Of a stretch of 64,000 bases of DNA, positions 45,406-54,383 are shown one piece after another. Made by a program: the position numbers and the translations under genes. The DNA is taken from the NCBI GenBank assembly GCA_038030265.1, contig CM075937.1:5332001-5396000 (forward strand), in the 5' to 3' direction. The notes beneath the pieces were generated by a model that worked only from the letters and a program-made list of their open reading frames with translations, had not been told where the DNA came from and ran no database searches. Source of the DNA: Corythucha ciliata (lineage: Eukaryota > Arthropoda > Insecta > Hemiptera > Tingidae). Within the stretch, counting starts at the first letter, position 1. The number at the start of each line of letters is the position of its first letter.

Positions 45406-45700
45406 ATGAATGGAAAACGATATAAGTCTATTTTAGCCGATTTGCGACAGACGATTTGCGTCTTCAAAGTGGCTATCGGCATCCAAAAAACTGATCTTCC
45501 GCGACTTAAAAACGGCGAAACTGCGGACAATTCGTGCCCCCGAACTGATCATTTGCGTCTTGTAGATGGCTTTAATGACGATTTGTCCCGTGCTGCACCG
45601 AAAAAATTGTCAAACTGGCTAATCAAGCCCTTAAAAAGATGAGCTGACTATTAGCGCCTTAAAATCGATGAACTGACCATTCGGTCCCCATGTACCGTGC
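45406..45700. repeat. Family C satellite (decayed block)
   Basis: Units such as AAAACGGCGAAACTGCGGAC and GACTATTAGCGCCTTAAAA resemble family C at 42.8-44.3 kb. No gene. Confidence 0.5.
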
Positions 45701-46513
45701 CCACCCTACAAACTCATCGACTCCCCTTCCCACCTCTGAGGTTACAGTAATACTCACTCGTACTAGCTCGCTCGCGCTATAAAGTGGCTTGACTGACTAT
45801 ATTCGCAAGGCAGTTTTATTGCGTGAAGTCCGAATGTGCGTGTCGAATTTTTTGCGGACGCAGTGAGCACCCGGGCATGGCTGGGCGGTACGCGTACGCC
45901 AATGACAATGCGTGTGTCCCCCCCCCCCATACTGTGCCTCAGGATCACATTAATCCCTTGAATTTTTGTGTATCTTGAAAGAAAATGCCCCTCCTTATTC
46001 AGGTATTAGTTTTTTAAAATTATTTAATTGTACTGGGTGTTTGGTAAGTCGACGGCAATAATGCAGGGGGTTTTCTAGGTCCAAAATGGACCAATAAAGC
46101 CCCTATACATATACATAGGTCCGGTTTCCAACCGTTTTTGGGTAATCGATATTTTAGTATTTTTAGCCATGACGTTGGTTTTATTGGATTCAGCGCTTAT
46201 AAGTCGAGAACGGTTACACGTAAATCCGGGGTCCGGTTAACTGGTCCGCGAGGCGGGAAAAAGGGGAGGACTGGTCCGAACCCCCTGGATAAGTGGTCCG
46301 CGAACGCTGTCAAAACTGACCAGGGGAAGTGGTCCGCGAGTGTACAAGTGGTCCTCAGGTGACTAGTGGTCCGCGAGGTTCTGAAGTGGTCCTCGGTCGC
46401 AAACACAAAGTTTTCCTTCCCACTTGTACAGACTTAGGACTACTAATGAATGAAGTCGATAAGGTCAATGCCGTGGAAGGCATCTCTCTAACATCAGTTA
46501 AATATGTAGTCAT

Positions 46514-47614
46514 TCATTCGTCTTCGTTAAAGCGAGGTCTGAGCTTAGCGCTAACTTTTTTCACGTATTTATACAGGGGAAGACCTTCCGAACGTTTCCT
46601 AATATATTTGTCTATCCACTTTTGCTCCTTTTGTCTGTGCCTCCTTGGCCGATGAACATGTTCCGCGTCAATTGATTGCACTTTGGCATACACATCAACT
46701 TGATATTCGAGCAGTACCTCAACAGCGTGGTTAATGTTAGGGTGAGAGCCGCTAAATTCTTTATTGAAGTGCGCGTGGAAGGCCTCACACGCGTTCGTCG
46801 TTCGAGTCAGTGCCGACGTCATGCTTGCCCAAAGTGTTGGGGGGAATTTGGCAGAGTTGACAATGTAGTTGTCGCGAAGGTAGTCTGCGAATTCTTGAGC
46901 TTCGGGATTATTTGGTTTGTCTAACACCCACTCGGAGTAGACCTGCCCTACCTCGTGGGGGCTGCACAGTGGAAATCCGAACGCCCATCGAAGCCACTTT
47001 CCTCCTCCTTTTTTGATTTGTACGTTGGTGTCAGCCCCAACTCCTGAACTTTACGGAACCTGAAATGTTATAAACTAATTACTTCTATGTACTTTGTAGT
47101 TAGTATTTCTAATTCATTTCATTTAAAAAGTTGCCTTACCAAGCCTGCCTCAAATCGAATGTGCAGCCCACCAATTCGGAATTAGGCCAAACGGTCTTCA
47201 CTGCCAAATGGAGGCTCTCTTCAAAATCCGTTACGCACGATCAAAATCCGTTACGCACGATCAAAATCCGTTACGCACGATTCGGCATGAAATCTTTTTT
47301 TTATTCGGAAGCAAACAGAAAACCAAGGGGACGTAAAAACCCATTCAGATGCCCATGAACGGTAAACATTTGAACAAAATATCGGGGACAATAATCGAAG
47401 GTGCCGTCCATGTAAATTGTCGGACACTTGCTTAGATCACTTCCGCAGCGACGACTTTCAAAAACGCGGCACATTTCGTTCGCAGTCTTTTCGCGCATGA
47501 CCACCTTTCTCCGTCTGACAATTTTCGGTGAAGACCACAATACCGGAAGTTTTCCCGAAAAATTACGCTCTTTCCCCGTTGTGAGCCACCTGGTACAATT
47601 ATAGTGGGATCCAT
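46514..47614 (-). pseudogene. Degenerate FLYWCH + MULE transposase
   Basis: Read on the minus strand. A FLYWCH-like zinc-finger region at about 47600-47440 has RKLSDGERWSCAKRLRTKC. The DDE-superfamily MULE core at about 47430-47301 has PTIYMDGTFDYCPRYFVQ followed by GHLNGFLRPLGFLF; the first catalytic D lies in YMDGTF. A KWLRWAFG-type block lies near 46990. The typical C-terminal part (46927-46514) has TRTTNACEAFHAHFNKEF. At least two frame changes separate these blocks, and a tandem 3 x 20-bp insertion sits between them, so it is not functional. Confidence 0.7.
47221..47280. repeat. Perfect tandem repeat, 20 bp x 3
   Basis: TCAAAATCCGTTACGCACGA three times without a mismatch, inside the broken MULE transposase. 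Perfect identity implies very recent expansion. Confidence 0.95.
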
Positions 47615-47992
47615 TTCAATACTGATAGCACTCGGTTCTCACTCGGAACAATGATTGACCGTTATGCGCTATCGCACAGGAACCTTGACCTACAAACTTG
47701 TTTTGAGAAACAAACAAAAACATCGTCGAGGACCGTGCCAGTCCTCCCGGCCGGACGACTCCTCCCGGACCACCTATGAATGATTCGTTTCACCCTTACG
47801 TGCGGACCACTTCTTACGACGCGGACCACCTCTTCTGTTCACTTTCTCTCCCACCCTTTTCATTTTTGACATGCTGCGGACCACTTGGGTAAATCCAAGG
47901 GCACTTCCGAAAAGAACTGACATTTTTCAGTGAGAATTGGTCCAGTTATCACCAAAAGTAGTCGTACTTTTCCAGTAACCAGTCAGTTTGTG

Positions 47993-48649
47993 GAGATTTG
48001 TACCGATTTTTGGCAGTTTAGCCGTAACTTGATTGCGTGATAGCGAATCCTGAAATGCTATCCAGGTTTGGCAAATTTCACAAAAACTTGCCCCATTAGT
48101 TAGGATCAAAATACCAAACTCAGATTATCGCACCCCTTTTGTAAAAGTTTAAAGAAATGAACACATTTCTAGCGAAAAGTACTTTTTTGGGTGTTCTTTG
48201 CAATAGGCCTTTGCGGACAAATGAAGTTGACAAAATTGAATTAAACACACTATACTTCTTATTGAAAATATAAATAATACTTCTGTTATGCCTTCGTCAA
48301 GGTCAGCGAAGCAAAATAAAAACTTCTCGCAGTGTACCTGAACTTTATTCAGAGAGATTTGCCTCATTCAATGCAAAATCTCGGGGAAGATGTTCGTCGA
48401 TGCCTTATTTTCAACATGACCTTTCCCTCCAGTGGCGGATGTAAGGGAGGGACCACAGGGGCCATGGCCCTTCCCTTTGAGTCGAGGCCACTTACACAAG
48501 AAAAAAAATCATCAAAACCTCCTCCAAAATCCCTTCGAGAAGGGATGATCACCTCTAATTTTAGGGACATTTTCTCAGAGGCCCCAGAGTCAGAGGTTCT
48601 CGTGAAACGCTACATGGCAAGTTAAAGGAAAAACTCTCGCGAATGGCCT
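47993..48649. other. Unassigned intergenic sequence
   Basis: No gene is recognised. The frame at 48332-48625 has no known domain. Confidence 0.35.
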
Positions 48650-49565
48650 CACTGATGAGGGAATTGGAAATTGTGAATTTCAAGAGAAAATCGTAAATTT
48701 TCCGGGAATCGTTAATGTAGGACGATATTGTCCGTTTCACGAGGAAATTGCCTTTTATCAGCAAATTGACATTTTTATTAGCGCATTGTTTTGTCAATTT
48801 AATTAAAAATTGTCAATTTGAAGCAGAAATGGGCAATTTGACGTAGAAATTGTCAATTTCACGAGTAAATTGGAACTTATCCCCAATAGTTTTATTTTTG
48901 GTCCTGGGAACTTATTAACTTTTCCCCATGACTCGATGGGCAATTGCCCTTTCGGTGATTATTGTTAATACAGTAATTGGTGATCGTTTATTTCAGCTTT
49001 AAAATTATTAGTTTTAGTATGAATAGTATTACACGCGGAAATGATCAATTTTAAGTGTAAATTGTCATTTTTTTGTGGGAAATTGTCAATTTTATGAGGA
49101 AATGGTCAATTTTATGAGGAAATTGCCAATTGTATTAGGGGATTGTCAAATTTATGAGAAAATTGTCAATTTTATAAGGAAATTGCCAATTGTATTAGGG
49201 AATTGCCAATTGTATTAGGGAATTGTCAATTTTATGAAAAAATTGTAAATTTTATGGGGAAATTGTCTATTTTATGAGGAAATTGTCAATTTTGTAAGGT
49301 TATCGTCAATTTTATGAAGGAATTGTCTATTTTATGAGGAAATAATAAATTTTATGATGAAGTTGTCTATTTTATGAGGAAATTGTCAATTCTATAACGA
49401 CATCTTCAATTTTATGAGGAATTTTCAATTTTAAGAAGAAATTGTAAATTTTATGAGAAAATTGTCAAATTAATAAAGTAATATGTCAATTTCATGAGGA
49501 AATTGTCAATTTTACGAGAAAATTGTCAATTTCATTAGGAGACTGTCAATTTTATGAACAACCAA
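48650..49565. repeat. Family D satellite, 20-bp unit
   Basis: About 900 bp of AATTGTCAATTTTATGAGGA units with exact 20-bp periodicity through most of 49060-49550. It decays to the left, with an unrelated interruption at about 48880-49010. Very A/T-rich; no coding potential. AATTGTCAATT contains a short palindrome. Confidence 0.9.
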
Positions 49566-50268
49566 TTTCCAGAATTTTGTTTGCCAGTAAACCAATATCT
49601 CTGGGTGGCCTATTTCAGAGTCCGATTACGCCGATTTTTCGCCCTAAGAACCTTTTTTAACTGGTTTCACTCAATAAAAAAGTAATTTCCCACATTTCGC
49701 TGACTAAATACCCAATTTTGAGGGTTACAATCGCAGTGCTAGCCGTGGGACATAAAAGCTTCCCCTCCACCACAGCGCTGAGGCGCGCTTCATTCGGCGG
49801 GAGGCATATTTTTGCCAAACTTATAGTTCACGTTCTACAAAGGTGGTTGTTGAATGTTGTTGTTTTCTTCAACTTTTCCGGTCTTAGGGTTTCCTTAATT
49901 TTCCGATGTTTCAATTATCGGAGATTGAGAGCTGTAACTTTGCCACATATCTAGCAACTGTGTGGCGTGTGGTACTGGTAGGTCCGGGCGTCCGGGGGCC
50001 GGATGGAGTCATAATATGGCCCCCTCCTTAAGCCGACTCTGGATCCGAGCCTGTTGCCCCCCCCATCAATTGATCGAATTTCGCCAGTATTTGGATCAAA
50101 GTTATGATATGTGGATATGACGAGGGTTGGCGTTTTTTCTCAACTTTAGCAGCATATAGTATCATTTCCGAATTTTCGTAATATTTACCAAGAATTGGCG
50201 TTTTCCTGAATTTAAGATGTAAATTTGGCATTTTTCACCTTTTTAGCGGAGAATTATCACTTTTCACC
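49566..50268. other. Unassigned; family A/B scraps
   Basis: No gene. Family B-like phrases at 49560-49720 and family A-like ones at 50140-50260 flank a G/C-richer unique stretch. Confidence 0.35.
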
Positions 50269-50704
50269 AATGGGGAACGTGCATGAATGCCCGATTTAGG
50301 AGAAAAATATAACGGTGAATTGGCACATGGACAGAAGGGTATCAACGGTAGTTGCAGCCCGATTGGTGCATTTGGTGATTTTTGAATAAGTTCTTCGTGT
50401 GGGGATGGACGGTGCGAACGGAAATGACATCAATGTACAGTTTTGAAGCATTTGAGGGAACTCTAAAATGTTTTGTTTACAAATAACAAGAAAAATTGAC
50501 CCTCAGAAAACACATCCCTTCCCCTCTTCAACGTACCATCCATTTCATTAACTGCTTTGACGTCATGAAACCCCTACTCAAAATTTTTAAAAATTCGGTT
50601 AAAAAAACCCTTGATTGATTTCGATGTTTAATGCGAGCAATTATCTTGTTGAAGAGCCCTCTTCAAGAATCACTAGTGTTTGAAAAATGTGCAAGTTCCC
50701 CATT
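50269..50704. mobile_element. MITE (family 1, copy 2)
   Basis: Starts AATGGGGAACGTGCA and ends TGCAAGTTCCCCATT, collinear with 111-560 and about the same length. Confidence 0.75.
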
Positions 50705-50726
50705 TAAACCGAAAATTAGCGTTTTA

Positions 50727-51835
50727 ATGCATTTCATTCTGAAAATGCACTATTGGTCTCGTCGTGATGGTAGCAAACATGGGTCATGTCATGTTTTTTT
50801 AATGTTTCAGAACCTCTAGAACACGAATTCAGTGGTCTCCGGAATTCATTAATACATATATATCTTTATGGCCGTTTTCTTGTTAGCGCGATAACGCTAG
50901 AAGAAATCAATTTAGCGGAACGCGCTTTGGCACAAAAATCAGTAGCCATAAGTCCCTGGTCGGTATTCCAATTGGGCCCAATTGGTCGTAGTGGGGGGGG
51001 GGGGGAATAGGGCTTGAAATGGTCAAAAAATCACTATAAATCACCAGTTGATTCTAGAAGCATCATATTCGGTACGTATACTCCATGTTAGAGTAGCCTT
51101 TGATTCTCATTTTAATTTTTTGAAAAAGTCGAAGGGGAGGGGTGTTGCCCCCGGGGTGGAAGTAAGTGTGTGGTCTTGTTAGCACGATAACTCTCGAAGA
51201 AATCAATTTATCGGAACGCGCTTTGGCACAAAAATCAGAAGTCGTAAGACCTCGGTCGGTATTGCATTTGGGCCAAATCGGTCAAGGTGGAGGGGGGAAT
51301 AGGGGTTGAAATGGTCAAAAAATCACTACAAATCACCAGTTGATTCTAGATGTATCATATTCAGTACGAATACTCCATGTTAGAGTAGCCTTTGATTCCC
51401 ATTTTAATTTTTCGAAAAAGTCAAGGTGCTGGGGGTGGTCCTTCCGGTGTGGAAGTGTAAAAATAGCGTTGAACTTCACTAGTTCATCTTAACGCTCTAA
51501 AATTCGACTCAATAATTTAATGTAACGAAAGCCCTTGGTTCCATTGAGATTTATCGAAAACTTTGATGGGGGGGGGGGTGAAATTAAAAAAAAATCGCTT
51601 AAATTCACACGTTTATTATACGGCACAAAAATTTAACATAACAAAGCCCTTGGAAAACTACCGAAACTTGTCGACATTTTTGAAGAGATGGTGGGGAAAA
51701 TAGAGGAAGAAGCTCGGCTTAATGAAACAAATTATGGTATCAAAATTATTACTTCTGGGACGGCTTAGGGTATCCGTATACGGAATGAAATGCACTCTTT
51801 CCGACCGCCAGCTGCCGGAGCGAGATTTTTTTTTC
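50727..51835 (+). mobile_element. Fold-back element, left arm plus module
   Basis: Begins ATGCATTTCATTCTGAAAAT and GGTCTCGTCGTGATGGTAGC as at 3322. It runs through the same arm blocks and reaches the 85-bp module with an intact TCCGTATACGGA palindrome. It then passes directly into family A satellite, so the right arm is missing. Confidence 0.75.
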
Positions 51836-52180
51836 TTCATTGTAGCCGCGCTAATTAGTGATTTTTTCCATTTTAGCCGTGAATTAGTGATTTTATTCAT
51901 TTGTATCTGCGAATTAACGATTTTCCTTTACTTTATATCCGCAAATTGCAAATTGCGATTTTTCTCAATTTCAGCAGTGAAATAGCGTTTTCTGCCAATT
52001 TTGCGGCGAATCAGCATCTGTTTGCTTTTTTTAACCCGAGTGGGCGATTTTTCGCAATTTCAGTTGTGAATTTGTCTTTTTTGCCTAATTTTAACTTGAA
52101 GGCGTCGAATTTTGTCAATATTATAGCGTGTTTTCTCAATTTTAACCGCGGGGTTGGTCCAAAAACAACCCCGTTTGCGT
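51836..52180. repeat. Family A satellite
   Basis: TTTTAGCCGTGAATTAGTGAT-type units directly abut the truncated fold-back element, upstream of the sialic acid synthase gene. Confidence 0.6.
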
Positions 52181-52545
52181 TGATTTTCACAATTTGCTTG
52201 CGAGCTGCCAAAAGACTGCAAGAAGCTGTTTTTGAAATTTGGCGGCTTCGAGGGGGTAGTATTCCGGGGGCGGCAACGTTTATTGACCGCCACCGTTTTT
52301 CCTCGAGTCTTGCCCGATTGCCCGATTTCCCCTATTATTAATGCCGTCGTTCTGATAGTACAATCGTGGATTTCACTTCAGCCAAATGCCTATACCTCGG
52401 CTAAATAAAAAAAATGGTTGAAAACAATGTCCAGTGATCACCAGTCAGTCAGCCGTGCCACAGTATTTTAAAACTGTTGGACACGATTTTGGTGAAGAAC
52501 GCTTTTGTTCTCCTTACCAGCGAAACGCGACGAAATTCACGATAA
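52181..52545. other. 5' flank of NANS
   Basis: No separate gene. An acceptor-like TTCTCCTTACCAG lies at about 52508-52520, and a downstream frame reads KFTINDRI (52532-52555), out of phase with the NANS frame. See the finding on the NANS N-terminus. Confidence 0.3.
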
Positions 52546-53878
52546 ATGATCGTATCCCCAGTCATTCATATTTCCAGCCGGCCTGTTGGTGGAGGCCACC
52601 CTTGTTTCGTTATAGCCGAAATCGGGCAGAATCACCAGGGGAGTACGGACATTGCGAAACGGTTAATCGACGCTGCTAAAGTAAAGTTCTTTGGTTTACC
52701 AGAATTACAATTTTTTGTTTGAAAATCGATAAAAATGTCTAGGAGAGTGGAGCTGACTGTGTTAAATTTCAAAAATCTTGCGCCACTGAAAAATTCACAA
52801 AGAATGTTCTTGAATCGCCGTACACGGGCGTCAATTCATGGGGTGCCACATATGGTGAACACAAAGCGTTTTTGGAATTCTCAGAGTGTCAATTTCGAGA
52901 GCTTCTAGACTATGCAAAACATAAGGACATTTTGTTTAGTTCATCAGCGATGGATCCGGTAACTCCCCTCCTCCCACCATGCCACCCCACTGTCCCGTAA
53001 CGTTTTGAGATTTTTAGGCGTCCTTGACGTTTTTAACAACCCTAGGTCTTCCTTTCATTAAAATTGGTTCGGGCGACTCGAATAATTTACCGTTCATCGG
53101 TCAAGCAGCGCAAAATGGAACTCCTTTGATAATTTCTACAGGTGAACAAAATCCCCCCCACCCACCCACCCATCCAAACGTACCCACAGTTCCATTTTGA
53201 TGTCAGGCATGACGGATATGGATGGAGTCCGTGGCATTTATGAGGAAGTAAAATCATCCGCCTGTCAATTCGCTCTACTTCATTGCGTTTCTTCGTATCC
53301 CACGCCCCTCGTCGATGCAAACCTTAAAGTTATTGAGACTTTCCAACGGGAATTTCCAGAGGCTGTAATCGGTTACTCGGGTCATGAAATTGGCTATAAT
53401 TTGACGCTAGCAGCTGTGACTCTTGGAGCTAAAGTACTGGACGCTTATCAATTGTTTTTTATTGATTATGAGGGGGAAAAAATGAAAATTATACGTGCAG
53501 ATCGTGGAGCGTCACATCACCCTGGACAAGACACTAAAAGGCACCGATCATACATGCTCGTTGGAACCGGACGAATTTAAAAATATGACTAGAGGAATTC
53601 GAGAAATAGAGACGGGTCTCGGTGCTGGCATTAAACGACTCGTGACGTCCGAAATACCATGTTTCGAGAAATTGAGTAAAGTCGTTGTTGCGGCCCGTGA
53701 CCTGTCTGCGGGAATGATTCTAGGGGTTCAAGACATGAAATTCAAAGTGGCTCAACAGAGGGGAATACCACCGAATAAAAGTCATAGCCTCGTGGGGCGG
53801 ATTTTAAAAGGCTCCGTCGATCGTGACTGCGTTCTCCAGGAATCCATTTTGGCAACAATTGACGACGATATATCGTAA
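52546..53878 (+). CDS. NANS: Sialic acid synthase (N-acetylneuraminate-9-phosphate synthase), 359 aa
   Basis: Condenses N-acetylmannosamine-6-phosphate with phosphoenolpyruvate to sialic acid 9-phosphate in the cytosol. Five exons: 52546-52680, 52743-52958, 53018-53141, 53207-53433, 53501-53878. All have GT-AG introns of 59-67 bp and consistent phases. The product is 359 residues, the same length as human NANS. Conserved features: GHPCFVIAEIGQNHQGS at the N-terminus, ADCVKFQKS, YGEHKAFLEF, FIKIGSGDSNN, QFALLHCVSSYPTP, IGYSGHE, and VERHITLDKTLKGTDHTCSL. A C-terminal antifreeze-like (SAF) domain follows from about residue 290 (VVVAARDLSAGMIL). The start ATG was chosen because it gives the family length; an alternative N-terminus is discussed in the findings. 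Convergent with FHIP2, about 505 bp apart. Confidence 0.95.
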
Positions 53879-54383
53879 TTCACAGCCAAATGTATTTAAC
53901 ATATATATTCAAAGTATAACTGGGTAACTAGAAGACTTAAAGATAAATTCTGATATTTCTAAAAATGAAGCAATGATTGTGCCGAAATGAGAAAGACAGT
54001 AATTCAGCACAAAAAAGCTAATTTTTCATCTCTTTTAAGTGCCATCTTTTAGCCAATGTAACATATGTACTGAAAAAAAGACAATGATTTGTAAAGCCCC
54101 AACGCCTGTCCAGCAGACACTTAAGAGTACATTAAGCAGTAAATTTGATTAAATGAATTTGTTTTTGTCTAAAACACATTTAATTGAGACACTTTCGCAC
54201 CTACCACGCACCCATTGAAAAATAGTCGAACCTATGAACGATTTCACATTCTTCTAATAGACACGTTTCCATTAAAATAACAGCTAACAAGCAAAATCAT
54301 CTAATTTAGTAACTTTCATCATTCGGGGATTTTTTCCCCTCGATAATTCAATTGACTGGGTAGCACCTACTTGGAAAATTCGC
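53879..54383. other. Intergenic between convergent NANS and FHIP2
   Basis: Holds the 3' UTRs of both genes. A/T-rich. I see no clear AATAAA for either gene and no additional coding sequence. Confidence 0.4.

Larger units (their letters stand above)
46228..47888 (-). mobile_element. Mutator-like element (MULE) with 8-bp target-site duplication
   Basis: The insertion is flanked by GTAAATCC on both sides (46220-46227 and 47889-47896), the 8-9-bp duplication expected of Mutator-type transposases. Both ends contain several inverted copies of AAGTGGTCCGCG (left: 46289, 46331, 46364 area; right, as complement: about 47770-47887). These form multi-copy subterminal repeats rather than one clean TIR. 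The interior carries a broken transposase on the minus strand. Total length 1,661 bp. Confidence 0.8.
46043..47992. repeat. Dispersed repeat (copy 2) split by a MULE insertion
   Basis: 46043-46227 matches 7421-7597 (TAAGTCGACGGCAATAATGC onward), and 47889-47992 matches about 7605-7705 (GGCACTT/CC-AAAAGA-C-GACATTTTTCAG). The two halves are separated by 1.66 kb that has no counterpart in copy 1. Confidence 0.75.
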
